Positions 7,218 through 15,278 of a stretch of DNA of 19,264 nucleotides are shown here, one piece after another. Source of the DNA: Susulua sp964590995. GTDB taxonomy: Bacteria > Omnitrophota > Gorgyraeia > Duberdicusellales > 4484-171. The stretch's first letter is position 1. The number at the start of each line of letters is the position of its first letter. Made by a program: the position numbers and the translations under genes. Where the stretch lies: positions 1 through 19,264 of the forward strand of contig CAZPYY010000014.1 of NCBI GenBank assembly GCA_964590995.1. Direction: 5' to 3'. Below the pieces are notes generated by a model, which searched no databases, was not told the DNA's origin, and was given only the letters and a program-made list of their open reading frames with translations.

Positions 7218-10200
7218 CTATCGCCAATAAACATCTATCCTCTCGACCTTTTGTCCTCTTAAGCTGAAATTGAGTGAAGACTTAATAATGCTTGAAAAAT
7301 AAGAGACTTTTCCGCCGTTGCTGGTAACCGCCACTTTCTCAACCCGGCAACCCTTACTGAAGGTATCTTTTCTCTTGGGATTATGGTAACAGACCAGGGT
7401 CTTTGAGAATAGCTTAAAAGCAAAGGTATTTGGAGGAAGAACAACTTTTTTGCCCTTAAAATCAATGGTTTCCTTGGTGGTGGTAAAAAACTCTTTCTTT
7501 AGAATCGGGGAGAAACGTAAACAGAGCTGCTTATTCTTATCAATATAAAACGGCTCTCTTCCCAAGCAAAGGATAATCCAGATATTAAGCAGCTCAGCTG
7601 TAGCTCCGCTTAAGCGGGCCACAAAACCCCTGCCCCAGAGGCTCTTATCAGGATAGACGCTGCTAACAATAAAAGAAGAGTTCTCCATCGGGCTTCTCCC
7701 ATAATCCTTAGGGTCAAAGAAGCAGACCCCACACTTACGAAAGGAATCATAGAACTCCTCATAAAAACCATTCTTTAATAGCTCCAGGAGATACTTATAC
7801 TCCATATGCAACCAGATTGACTCATTCTCAAGCCATCCGGGAGTAAAGATGCGACTTCTACCAATCTCTAAGGACTCATCCTTAAGCGGGGCATTGAGCT
7901 TATACATTTTTAATTTTTTATCAAAGAGAGCAGATTTTTTTAACCTTTGATGGAGGCTCTTCTTACCTTCAACCCTTAAGGCGTGCATAACACCTTCTAA
8001 ATATAAAGGCAGAGATTTCTTTACAAACAACCGGGGAATAATATGTTTATTTTTGGCGTCATATTTCTTAACGCTATAAGTGAAGTAATTAAGAGGCAAT
8101 CCAGTCTTCTTGTCTTTAGCTTTATCTATTCCTTTATTTAATTTAATAAGTAACTTCTTCAAAAACTTCTCTAATTTTCGCAAAGAAATCTTTTTCTCTC
8201 TTCCGCTAAGGCAGATGCGAGTTTTTTCTCTAAAATTCTCTTTTAGAGAATTAGACTTATCCCACCATAAGTAATCCTGATCTTTAGCCCCAGAAGATAG
8301 AGAGCTGTTTAAGAGCGAGCTTAAGGCCTCAAAGAATGAAAATATCTCAACAGGAACTGATATGCTTGCGGCCTTAGGGCGAAGCTGCTTTAAAGCACTA
8401 ATAAGCATAAGAGAAGCCCTCTTTAGGGCTAAAGTCTCACCGAGAGATGAGCCAAAAAGAGCTGGCAGGCCATTTAAGGAATCACACCAACCCGGTTTAT
8501 CAGCCTCCATTTCAATACCAATCCCGGCAGGATCTAAGGTAGCAGCCTTATTCAGAATTAAGGTCAAGAGTTTGCAGATAAGATTAGTCTCATAGACCTT
8601 ATCTTTCTTTGTTCTTAAAAAATTCTTAGGCCGTTCTCTCTTCTTTAAACTCGCTCTCTTCTCTCTATCTATCTCTAAGCTCTCAGCTTGATAGATTTTT
8701 CCTGCCTTTAAGCAATAGCGTAAACTCCTTGGTTTCACACAATGCTCATCATCCCAAAATAAAAACTTCTCTTTTAAGAAGAGTTCCTCTAATTTATCAG
8801 GATAAAAATACAAAAAGCTCTCGATTAAATCCAAATTGTAGTGCCAATGGTCTATCCAATACCCTTCGCTATGAATAGCCTGCGGTTCTCGCCCACTTTT
8901 TCTTAATAAGCGCAAGGCTAGCTCATCTCTTCGATTTACTCTTATCTTCTCCTCATCTAATAATTTGAAGAATTCTCCCAAATAAAAGCCTTTAACCATA
9001 AGGTGAAACAGCCTCTGATCCTTTATGCCAAATTCTTTTAAGATTGTAGAAGCTTTGGTTTTAGTAAAATATAATTTTTCTCCTTTTATTACTAAGGGAT
9101 TGTAACCATCGATTTTAAGGAAATTAAGAAAGTAGGTAATATTTTTACTTCCTAATGCCGGCTCAAAGAATAAATCCATGCGCCGGTTCTGATTTATATC
9201 GCGGTAGTTTGTTTGGCCTTCGGAAAAATAGGACGGTAGCAGTTGAAATTGGTTGTAGTCCCTCTCCAGGTCTCCGTGCTTACGGGAATATATATAGTAA
9301 ATACTCTTTTGGTTATTCCCTGCATTGTTAGAATTATTTGCCCGATAAGGGTAGCCGCCTCTTAAAACATTATCTAGATAAGTGCTCTTTACATATTGAC
9401 TAAAATTCTTTGAACCTGAGACACAAAGGCAATTGTCTTTTACGGTATCAACGATTTCTTTATTCTCCTGCTCTTTGTTCCTCAAGAAATCGCCATTTAC
9501 GCTTTTGGTAAAGCCTTCAATTAACCGGGGCTTAAATGCGGAACCAAAAATACTATAAAAAGTACGACTTTGACCCTTAGTAAGCTTGTACTTAAAATAA
9601 CTGAAAGCCGAAGGAGTCTGGCCACAAGTTATCTGAGGTAACGGAACCTTGAAACTATCTTTAAGAAAATTTACCGGAGAGGAGAAAGAAGTGTCGTGGG
9701 AAAATACTGCCCGAGGATCAACAATTATATAAGCCGGTTTCTTTTTACCCTTACTCTCGTAAAAAGAATAGTTAAAGTTCGCGCCTTCGATGTACTTTGT
9801 CTGGCTCTCGTCCCGAGGGTCAACTTTCAAACGAAATATAGCTAAATTATCACAGACCTTTGCCTGCATCCAGGCCTCCAAAGTACGCGACATATCTTTT
9901 AGGAAAGGATTAATCGCCCCGAAAGGAATAATCCGGCTAAGTCCGTCTATTACTTCTAACTCTAAAGGCAGCTTAGCAGTATTTTCAATAGTTACCTTTC
10001 TCACCAATCCGGCTACAGAAGTATTAGGCAGGGTATAGTACTTAACTCTTATTTTTAAACCCTGCCGAGGCAAAATTTCCTCAATCTCTAAAGAATCACT
10101 CCTTATTATCATTGACTCCTTACCCTTAGAAGAAGAGATTGGTTTAAATGGCTCGATAAATTTATTTTTATTAATCTTTAGAAATGTACGAAAGCTCAAC

Positions 10201-10430
10201 GAGGAAGCAAAGGAGTAGGCTTTGTTAGCCGGAAAAAACTCTGAAATCGCATGGTCCTTATCTTTTATGCCAAAACTTACTACACCCTGACCGCGGTTTA
10301 CATAGAATACCCAGAGAGGAACACCCCAGACTCCGGCAATACCAGGGAGAAAGTTAGAGAATGGTGAGGTAAGATTATAGTCTTTTATAACAAAACTGCC
10401 ATCACTTTTAAGCGAATAATTTTTACTCAT
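7218..10430 (-). CDS. Large glycoside-phosphorylase-like protein (GH94-related)
   Basis: A 1070-residue cytoplasmic protein with the outline of glycoside phosphorylases of the GH94 type. These cleave a disaccharide or oligosaccharide with phosphate, releasing a sugar 1-phosphate. It has an N-terminal beta-rich domain (about 20-310) and then an (alpha/alpha)6-type region (about 345-1000). The latter contains GDLERDYNQF (386-395), a GYWIDHWHYNLDLIE segment (523-537) and GWCDSLNGLPALFG (647-660). The last resembles the DWNDGLN loop that carries the general-acid Asp in cellobiose phosphorylase, so D650 is the candidate. It is longer than classical GH94 (about 800) and closer to the size of GH149/GH161 enzymes, so specificity is open. 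No signal peptide is seen. It starts 13 bases after DUF502 and is probably cotranscribed. No good Shine-Dalgarno is visible. Confidence 0.75.
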   Translation of the reverse strand: MSKNYSLKSDGSFVIKDYNLTSPFSNFLPGIAGVWGVPLWVFYVNRGQGVVSFGIKDKDHAISEFFPANKAYSFASSLSFRTFLKINKNKFIEPFKPISSSKGKESMIIRSDSLEIEEILPRQGLKIRVKYYTLPNTSVAGLVRKVTIENTAKLPLELEVIDGLSRIIPFGAINPFLKDMSRTLEAWMQAKVCDNLAIFRLKVDPRDESQTKYIEGANFNYSFYESKGKKKPAYIIVDPRAVFSHDTSFSSPVNFLKDSFKVPLPQITCGQTPSAFSYFKYKLTKGQSRTFYSIFGSAFKPRLIEGFTKSVNGDFLRNKEQENKEIVDTVKDNCLCVSGSKNFSQYVKSTYLDNVLRGGYPYRANNSNNAGNNQKSIYYIYSRKHGDLERDYNQFQLLPSYFSEGQTNYRDINQNRRMDLFFEPALGSKNITYFLNFLKIDGYNPLVIKGEKLYFTKTKASTILKEFGIKDQRLFHLMVKGFYLGEFFKLLDEEKIRVNRRDELALRLLRKSGREPQAIHSEGYWIDHWHYNLDLIESFLYFYPDKLEELFLKEKFLFWDDEHCVKPRSLRYCLKAGKIYQAESLEIDREKRASLKKRERPKNFLRTKKDKVYETNLICKLLTLILNKAATLDPAGIGIEMEADKPGWCDSLNGLPALFGSSLGETLALKRASLMLISALKQLRPKAASISVPVEIFSFFEALSSLLNSSLSSGAKDQDYLWWDKSNSLKENFREKTRICLSGREKKISLRKLEKFLKKLLIKLNKGIDKAKDKKTGLPLNYFTYSVKKYDAKNKHIIPRLFVKKSLPLYLEGVMHALRVEGKKSLHQRLKKSALFDKKLKMYKLNAPLKDESLEIGRSRIFTPGWLENESIWLHMEYKYLLELLKNGFYEEFYDSFRKCGVCFFDPKDYGRSPMENSSFIVSSVYPDKSLWGRGFVARLSGATAELLNIWIILCLGREPFYIDKNKQLCLRFSPILKKEFFTTTKETIDFKGKKVVLPPNTFAFKLFSKTLVCYHNPKRKDTFSKGCRVEKVAVTSNGGKVSYFSSIIKSSLNFSLRGQKVERIDVYWR

Positions 10431-10443
10431 ATATATAAATCTT

Positions 10444-11025
10444 TTAAGGGTTAATCAATCCTCCGGAAACGATTAATCTTATTGCTTCCTCCACCCCTAT
10501 ATCTAAAGGGATCAAATCTTTCTCATCAACAATGATAATAAAGCCGGTTATCGGAGAAGGTGATGAGGGCATATAGACATTACAAAGCTTCTTAGTGCCT
10601 CTGGCCTTAAACTCTATAGTATTCTCATTAGTAAGAAAACCTAAAGAGTAGATACCTTTACGAGGATATTCTACTAATACGGCATTGCGGAAATTCTTCT
10701 GAGGCGGAAAGAAGAGAAAATCAACTATTCTTTTAACCGGAAAGTAGATTTTATTTACCAGGGGGATTCTAAAAAACAGCCTCTCAGTCCATCTAAAAAT
10801 TTTCATCCGGGAGAGGCGAAGAATCAGCCCGAGAAAGAAAATAAGTAAAATAGCAATAAGAATCCCCAGACCGGGAACCTTATAGCCAATATACTCGTAG
10901 AAAAACTCATTTATGGATTTGCCTAAAATTCCGTCGGCGAAAAGAAAAAGGCCGTAAACAACATAAATAGTAATTACTAAAGGGATAACTGCAGTCAAGC
11001 CGGTAATAAATATTTTCTTTATCAT
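10444..11025 (-). CDS. DUF502 family membrane protein
   Basis: A 193-residue inner-membrane protein of the DUF502 family, function unknown. It has two N-terminal transmembrane helices (about 5-30 and 50-70). These are followed by the family hallmarks IPLVNKIYFPVKRIVDFLF (about 102-120), VLVEYPRKGIYSLGFLT (about 130-146) and a C-terminal stretch with MPSSPSPITGFIIIV and ISGGL. Family members appear in many bacteria and plants (COV-like proteins) and are thought to act at membranes; no biochemical role can be read here. It precedes the phosphorylase-like gene by 13 bases. Its 5' flank contains a REP-like palindrome (11042-11095), and no clear Shine-Dalgarno precedes the ATG. Confidence 0.88.
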   Translation of the reverse strand: MIKKIFITGLTAVIPLVITIYVVYGLFLFADGILGKSINEFFYEYIGYKVPGLGILIAILLIFFLGLILRLSRMKIFRWTERLFFRIPLVNKIYFPVKRIVDFLFFPPQKNFRNAVLVEYPRKGIYSLGFLTNENTIEFKARGTKKLCNVYMPSSPSPITGFIIIVDEKDLIPLDIGVEEAIRLIVSGGLINP

Positions 11026-11041
11026 GTTATTTTCTAGAAAA

Positions 11042-11095
11042 GGGACAGTTCTCTACCTTACGGTGTGCCACTCTTAAGGCCCAAGAACCGCCCCC
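11042..11095. repeat. REP-like palindrome A (GGGACxGTTCT type)
   Basis: An imperfect inverted repeat with ends GGGACAGTTCT (11042-11052) and AGAACCGCCCCC (11084-11095), 9 of 12 positions complementary. It sits between DUF502 and the 66-residue membrane protein gene. It shares the left end and the following CTAC with palindrome B at 11383-11431, in the same orientation. GGGGACGGTTCT ends are known from REP elements spread by TnpA-REP (Y1) transposases. Confidence 0.7.
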
Positions 11096-11113
11096 GTATT
11101 TTACGTATTTTAT

Positions 11114-11314
11114 TTATTCTTTCGCAATAGCAATTGCAATAGCTCCGGCCATAATCAAGAATAAGCCGATGCATCCTTGAACCAATACCAAAAGGCTGAA
11201 CCGCCACTTGATTGCCGCTGCCAACCCAATAATAATAAGCACTACGCCGATGATTACTTTTATGCTTGGCTTTGAGCATACACAAGATTTCTTTTCGCTT
11301 GTTTGTTCTGCCAT
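11114..11314 (-). CDS. Small two-helix membrane protein, unknown function
   Basis: A 66-residue protein with a short polar, cysteine-containing N-terminus (SEKKSCVCSKPS) and two hydrophobic helices (about 18-35 and 41-63) joined by a KWRF turn, ending AKE. I do not recognise a family. The gene is convincing because it has a strong Shine-Dalgarno (GGGAGGTG, five bases before ATG) and its own promoter (TTGATT-17-TATATT, 11344-11372). The alternative frame that overlaps it lacks both. It is flanked on each side by a REP-like palindrome (11042-11095, 11383-11431), so the gene and promoter form a small unit of about 390 bases with the repeats. It would lie in the inner membrane; the CxC could bind metal or be lipid-independent. 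Confidence 0.75.
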   Translation of the reverse strand: MAEQTSEKKSCVCSKPSIKVIIGVVLIIIGLAAAIKWRFSLLVLVQGCIGLFLIMAGAIAIAIAKE

Positions 11315-11343
11315 CTAACACCTCCCATTTTTTATATTAATTT

Positions 11344-11372
11344 AATATACGCCTAAAAAATAGTAAAATCAA
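11344..11372 (-). promoter_or_regulatory. Predicted sigma-70 promoter of the small membrane protein
   Basis: On the minus strand TTGATT (11367-11372) and TATATT (11344-11349) are separated by exactly 17 bases, and the Shine-Dalgarno follows about 20 bases later. It lies just inside REP-like palindrome B. Confidence 0.6.
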
Positions 11373-11382
11373 GTAATAAATA

Positions 11383-11431
11383 GGGGACGGTTCTCTACTT
11401 AAAGAACGCCTTGAGGCTTAAGAATCGTCCC
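11383..11431. repeat. REP-like palindrome B (GGGGACGGTTCT type)
   Basis: Inverted repeat with ends GGGGACGGTTCT (11383-11394) and AGAATCGTCCC (11421-11431), 10 of 11 positions complementary. It overlaps the last codons and stop of the lipoprotein gene: the final residues RDDS and the TAA are read through its right arm. This implies the repeat arrived inside, or trimmed, the 3' end of that gene. Confidence 0.75.
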
Positions 11432-11807
11432 GATATGGTTTATATTCCCAACGAACTAACTTTTCTTCTTGGTCAAAGTAAAGATATACTCGGTCAGATT
11501 TAAAATACTCTGTGGGATGGCGGTAGAGAAGCACTATACCCCCGGAAGGCTCGCTCACTTCCTTAACTAATATTGGCTCACCATAGGTGCGTATGAATCT
11601 TTTTTTAGAAATACCCGGCTCTACGACTTCATCCTCTAAATCAACGAGTAATTGATTAAAAAGCTCAAGTTGCTTAGCTAGATATGTTGAAATCTCATCT
11701 TGGCTATCGCCAACACTCTTTAGGGTCTTTAAACTTTTCGGTAGGAAAAAACACCCGGACATAGTGAGTGAGATCAAACAACTTATTAGCAGAAATTGAA
11801 ACCTCAT
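11418..11807 (-). CDS. Small putative lipoprotein, unknown function
   Basis: A 129-residue protein with a hydrophobic leader and a lipobox-like SLTMSGC (Cys19), so it is probably lipidated and held in a membrane on the periplasmic side. The mature part has an acidic helical segment (about 32-65) and then FIRTYGEPILVKEV and YLYFDQEEKLVRWEYKP. This pattern of a 'xxGxP' turn plus short strands recalls SmpA/BamE-like domains, though the match is only suggestive. It has a promoter-like pair (11817-11845) very close to its ATG and no Shine-Dalgarno. Its 3' end is formed by REP-like palindrome B. The lipobox has Met at -3, which is tolerated but not ideal. Confidence 0.72.
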   Translation of the reverse strand: MRFQFLLISCLISLTMSGCFFLPKSLKTLKSVGDSQDEISTYLAKQLELFNQLLVDLEDEVVEPGISKKRFIRTYGEPILVKEVSEPSGGIVLLYRHPTEYFKSDRVYLYFDQEEKLVRWEYKPYRDDS

Positions 11808-11816
11808 CTTATTTTA

Positions 11817-11845
11817 ATCATATAATAAAATCTGATGATAATCAA
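11817..11845 (-). promoter_or_regulatory. Predicted promoter of the lipoprotein gene (near-leaderless)
   Basis: On the minus strand TTGATT (11840-11845) and TATGAT (11817-11822) are 17 bases apart. Only nine bases separate the -10 box from the ATG at 11807, so the transcript would start within a few bases of the start codon. Confidence 0.5.
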
Positions 11846-11863
11846 GACTTACCTGTCCAATAT

Positions 11864-12661
11864 TCAAAGTTTATCCAGAAAAGCAATGATTGATACAAGG
11901 TACTTATCTTTTGAGTCAAAATAGATGCTATTGTGGCCTCCGGATACCTCGAGAAAATACTTAGGTTCTGGTGCTGCCTGGTATAATTTTTTCCCCAGCT
12001 TTATCGGAACAACTTCATCACCTGCTGAATGTAAAAATAATTTAGGTACCTTAACTTTATTAATTTTTCCTAGGGAGTCAAATATATTGGGTAAGATGAA
12101 TTTTGGAACATAAGGATACAATACTTTTCCGATATCCCGGCCGCTAGAGAATGCTCCCTCAGCGATTAAACCCCCTACCTTCTCTCTAGAAGCAAGATCA
12201 ATTATTACTGCTGCGCCTAGAGACTCGCCGTAAAGTATAATTTGATCAGGTTTAATATTCTTTTTGCTGATTAAGTAATCATATCCGGCTTTAGCATCAA
12301 GATATATGCCTAACTCTTTCGGCTTACCAGAACTTAATCCATAACCACGATAGTCAATTATAAAGATATTTACCTTAGCCTGGCGTAAAATTAGAATCTT
12401 ATCTAACCTGTCACTGAGATTACCGCCATTGCCATGGCAAAATAATAAAGTATATTTTGCCTCTTGGCCAGGTATAAACCAGCCATGTATTTGGACACTA
12501 TCTTTAGTATTTAAATATATATCTTGGAAGGTAAGGCCGATATCAGCAGGTGAGGCTTGAAGCCCTTTCGAAGGGAAGAATACGCTTTTGGCCTCAAGAT
12601 ACTTAACATAAAGAAAAACTAAACCTAAAGTTACAGCCAGATATATGATGAGCTTTAGCAT
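11864..12661 (-). CDS. Membrane-anchored alpha/beta hydrolase (BEM46/ABHD-like)
   Basis: From the ATG at 12661 the product is 265 residues: one N-terminal transmembrane helix (about 3-20) and then a serine-hydrolase domain. Catalytic residues are readable: nucleophile elbow GES147LG, Asp215 (SAGDEVVP) and His243 (SGGHNS). The oxyanion-hole motif HGNGGN (76-81) is typical of the BEM46/ABHD13/YqkD group. These proteins act on ester, thioester or amide bonds at membranes; the substrate cannot be told. A longer reading from 12772 would overlap the 3' end of treT by about 80 bases, and its extra N-terminus (MAFFNHRFKD...) looks non-native, so I start at 12661. It follows treT by 32 bases, in the same direction. 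Confidence 0.88.
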   Translation of the reverse strand: MLKLIIYLAVTLGLVFLYVKYLEAKSVFFPSKGLQASPADIGLTFQDIYLNTKDSVQIHGWFIPGQEAKYTLLFCHGNGGNLSDRLDKILILRQAKVNIFIIDYRGYGLSSGKPKELGIYLDAKAGYDYLISKKNIKPDQIILYGESLGAAVIIDLASREKVGGLIAEGAFSSGRDIGKVLYPYVPKFILPNIFDSLGKINKVKVPKLFLHSAGDEVVPIKLGKKLYQAAPEPKYFLEVSGGHNSIYFDSKDKYLVSIIAFLDKL

Positions 12662-12693
12662 TATCTGCTTCAATTTTAAACCTGACCTAGATA

Positions 12694-14133
12694 TTAATCC
12701 ACTCCCTGGGGTTCTAAACCCTCCCAAATTGCCTCGACTCGCGTCTTTAAATCGATGGTTGAAAAAGGCCAAATTGTTCTGCCATAAAGAGCCTGAGTGA
12801 TTTCTTTATAGGTCAGTTTGTTCATGCGAAAACTAGGAACCTTATTATCTATCTCTAGATAATAACGCATAAGAATGAGCTCTTTCTGAATCATATGGGG
12901 AAGGAGAAAATTATCACGCACGTGTTCTCGAGCATTCTCTCCGAATTCCTTTCTTAATTTTTTATCTTCGACAAAACTCCGCATTGCCCGAGCAATATCT
13001 TTATATCCATAAGGCCTAACTAAAAAACCATTAACACCATTCTTTACCTGCTTAGAGATTCCGCCGACATCGCTTCCGATTACCGGAACTCCTTGCCACA
13101 TCGCCTCAGTAACCACAAGCCCGAACCCCTCTTTAGTTGAGATGTGGACAAAACAATCAGCAATGGACATAAACGAACCAACAACCTCATCATTATTTTT
13201 TACATTCAAAAGAAGATAGATATCCTTATCATCTCCGGCTAACTCTTTAATCTCCTCATAGATCTTACTTCCTTCAGGATCATCAGTAGCACTATTGCCC
13301 ATAATAATCAGAATCGGATGAGTCCCTTTGGAAACGCTCTTCTTCATCAACTTAAACGATTCAATTATGCCCTTCTGGTTCTTATGAATATCATAGCGTG
13401 ATACAGAAGCAATAATCGGCCGCTGGGGATCAATATTATACTCGTTGAACACATCGTTCAGGGTTGCTAAAGCCTCTTTGCGAGTACGTTGCTTATTCTT
13501 GCTACGTAAAGGGTCAATCGAAGGACTAATCTCATAAGTAGGAATCTGAAGGTTGTCTTTAGCAAACTCTTTCGTTGTGAATATTGCTCCGGCAAATTGA
13601 TTAATATAAGGAAGGAGAAAACGCCAGATCCGACGGCTGGCATTAGTAGTATCAATATGACAACGCCAGAGTATATGCCCATAGACATTACCATTCATAA
13701 TCATTGCTGCTGGTTGAGGATCATGCACGGTAACCATGTGTCCAACAACTCTAATGTTGCGGGTATTTTTATCAATGGTATCTAAATAAGCGTGAAAAAT
13801 CTCTTCTAGGGTAATTGGCTGGCTAACTCCCTGAAGGAGATTGTGGAATTTTTTAGTTACAGTAAAGAACTCGTCGCTACCTTCAATAACAAACCAACGA
13901 GCATCAATGCCTAAGCCCCGAGCAAAGGGGAGAACGCTTTGCAGCATCTCAGCAACTCCTCCGCCAACAAAAGTAGAGTTTACATTTGCCCAAACTTTAT
14001 TCTTTAAAGGGTGGGCAAGGAATTTAATTTCATCGAGGGCCTCTTTTCCGACGAAAGGCTCATACAAATCGACATTGATAGGCGTTAGGGGAACGTATTG
14101 GTTTTTGTATTTTCTGCTCCTGTCATCAAACAT
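12694..14133 (-). CDS. treT: Trehalose synthase, TreT-type GT4 glycosyltransferase
   Basis: TreT makes trehalose reversibly from NDP-glucose and glucose in the cytoplasm. The 479-residue GT-B protein shows the TreT hallmarks: VNSTFVGGGVAEML (51-64) at the N-terminal nucleotide-sugar pocket, TVHDPQP (135-141) and WRCHID (156-161). It also has SRYDIHKNQKG (245-255) and the retaining GT4 E-x7-E motif KEGFGLVVTEA (334-344). It carries about 60 residues beyond the usual end (from about 420), with the motif LTYKEITQALYGRTIWPFS; its role is unknown. A GGGGGT lies upstream of the ATG. It is followed by the hydrolase and preceded by a small cyclophilin-like gene in a probable operon with rlmB. Trehalose would serve as an osmolyte or a carbon store. 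Confidence 0.9.
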   Translation of the reverse strand: MFDDRSRKYKNQYVPLTPINVDLYEPFVGKEALDEIKFLAHPLKNKVWANVNSTFVGGGVAEMLQSVLPFARGLGIDARWFVIEGSDEFFTVTKKFHNLLQGVSQPITLEEIFHAYLDTIDKNTRNIRVVGHMVTVHDPQPAAMIMNGNVYGHILWRCHIDTTNASRRIWRFLLPYINQFAGAIFTTKEFAKDNLQIPTYEISPSIDPLRSKNKQRTRKEALATLNDVFNEYNIDPQRPIIASVSRYDIHKNQKGIIESFKLMKKSVSKGTHPILIIMGNSATDDPEGSKIYEEIKELAGDDKDIYLLLNVKNNDEVVGSFMSIADCFVHISTKEGFGLVVTEAMWQGVPVIGSDVGGISKQVKNGVNGFLVRPYGYKDIARAMRSFVEDKKLRKEFGENAREHVRDNFLLPHMIQKELILMRYYLEIDNKVPSFRMNKLTYKEITQALYGRTIWPFSTIDLKTRVEAIWEGLEPQGVD

Positions 14134-14160
14134 TGTTTACCCCCATTTTTAAACTTCTTC

Positions 14161-14523
14161 TTATGCCTCTACTGATATCTTCTCGCCTAATTTTATTTTT
14201 TTCAATTCTTCTTTTGAAGCACTTGTCCTTCCGACAATAACTACTGGACTAGCTGGTACTGGGTCTTTACCGGTACTGGCTGGAGTGGGTCCAAAAAATA
14301 CACAAAGACACTTTCCCTGTGGCCAATAACCTACATCTCCTACCTTAACCTCCATTGACGCACCTTGCGCAGAAGCTTTAAAGCCGATACAGAAGTAAAT
14401 TTCATCACCCCAGGTAGAGATAGTTGAACTTAAAGGTAATTTCTGGGAAATTTCCTTAGCAGTTTGAGAATTATTAAATTCCACCGGAAAAGAAAAACTC
14501 TCGGTTTTAAAAATAATCTTCAT
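14161..14523 (-). CDS. Cyclophilin-like fold protein (PF04126 type)
   Basis: A 120-residue cytoplasmic protein of the small cyclophilin-like family (formerly DUF369). It has the N-terminal strand MKIIFKTESFSFPVEF, then TAKEISQKLPLSSTISTWGDEIYF. The conserved core follows: VGDVGYWPQGKCLCVFFGPTPAS (about 62-84) and SPVVIVGRT (about 91-99). The YWP-G-x-CLCxFFGPTPAS block identifies the family. No proline-isomerase activity or substrate is established for these proteins, and the fold alone is the basis for the name. It has a good Shine-Dalgarno (AAGGGGGAT). It lies 30 bases after rlmB and 27 bases before treT, so it is probably part of the same transcript. Confidence 0.88.
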   Translation of the reverse strand: MKIIFKTESFSFPVEFNNSQTAKEISQKLPLSSTISTWGDEIYFCIGFKASAQGASMEVKVGDVGYWPQGKCLCVFFGPTPASTGKDPVPASPVVIVGRTSASKEELKKIKLGEKISVEA

Positions 14524-14553
14524 AATCCCCCTTGTTCTAAAAAACTAAAAAAA

Positions 14554-15264
14554 TTAACCAGATTTACTTATTTCATAACAAAAAATAGCACAAGTTGTGG
14601 CTACATTAAAGGAAAGCGGCGCTCCTTGCATTGGGATATGGGTCTTGATGTCGAGATGTTTCTCGATGCCGTAGCGTATCCCTTTACCCTCAGAACCCAG
14701 CACAAAGCATAAGGGAAAAGGCAGGCTAACGCTATTGATATCTTCACCGCCTTTGGCTACTGCACCGACAATCCACCAACCTTTTTTCTTTGCTGAAAGC
14801 AAAGCATTGGTAAGGTTAGAAACCATGGCTACCGGGGTAAAATTCTCTCCTCCGGAAGCAACATGTAAGACGGTTTCGGTTACTTCACAGGCCTTATGCC
14901 CGGGGATAACTACGGCAAATCCGCCAAAACAAGCAGTAGTACGAATTATTGCCCCTAAATTTTGAGGATCAAACACTCTATCGAGAAAAATAAGAGATAG
15001 TTGTTCGTCCTTATGTCTATTTAGTAAATCTTCTAAATCAGCATAGTCAAATCTCTCTACCGAAGCTACAATACCCTGCAGAGAATCCGCATGTTTTATC
15101 CTTGATAGTTCTCTTTTAGAGACGCGCTTGACTATAATCTTTTTAGACTTAATCAGCTCTTCAATGTGAGGGGCAGAGAAGTTTTCTTCCAGAAATATCT
15201 TTTTAATGCTCTGAGGGTTAACTTTTAAGCGCTCGAAAACCGAATTTTTTCCGTATAAGAACAT
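14554..15264 (-). CDS. rlmB: 23S rRNA (guanosine-2251-2'-O)-methyltransferase family (RlmB/TrmH-like)
   Basis: A SPOUT-class RNA ribose 2'-O-methyltransferase, most like RlmB, which methylates G2251 in the peptidyl-transferase loop of 23S rRNA using S-adenosylmethionine. It is 236 residues long. It has an N-terminal L30e-like substrate-binding part (about 1-72) and a knotted SPOUT domain with three motifs: FDPQNLGAIIRT (98-109; N102 and R108), VLGSEGKGIR (188-197) and IPMQGAPLSFNVA (210-222). The usual final motif is SLNVSVA; here it is SFNVATT, a mild variation. It leads a probable operon with the cyclophilin-like protein, treT and the hydrolase. No Shine-Dalgarno precedes the ATG, and a nested inverted repeat lies just upstream (15279-15333). 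Confidence 0.9.
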   Translation of the reverse strand: MFLYGKNSVFERLKVNPQSIKKIFLEENFSAPHIEELIKSKKIIVKRVSKRELSRIKHADSLQGIVASVERFDYADLEDLLNRHKDEQLSLIFLDRVFDPQNLGAIIRTTACFGGFAVVIPGHKACEVTETVLHVASGGENFTPVAMVSNLTNALLSAKKKGWWIVGAVAKGGEDINSVSLPFPLCFVLGSEGKGIRYGIEKHLDIKTHIPMQGAPLSFNVATTCAIFCYEISKSG

Positions 15265-15278
15265 CGATTTTTTAATTT

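Noticed and set aside
11058..11321. Alternative 87-residue frame overlapping the small membrane protein
   Set aside because: It has no Shine-Dalgarno or plausible start, runs through REP palindrome A and has no protein-like pattern; the 66-residue frame has both signals.
12662..12772. N-terminal extension of the alpha/beta hydrolase
   Set aside because: It overlaps the treT 3' end and its residues do not look like a hydrolase leader; the ATG at 12661 starts directly at the transmembrane helix.
13711..13735. A third GGTTGAGG copy inside treT
   Set aside because: It lacks the second arm and encodes a conserved HDPQP region, so it is a chance match.
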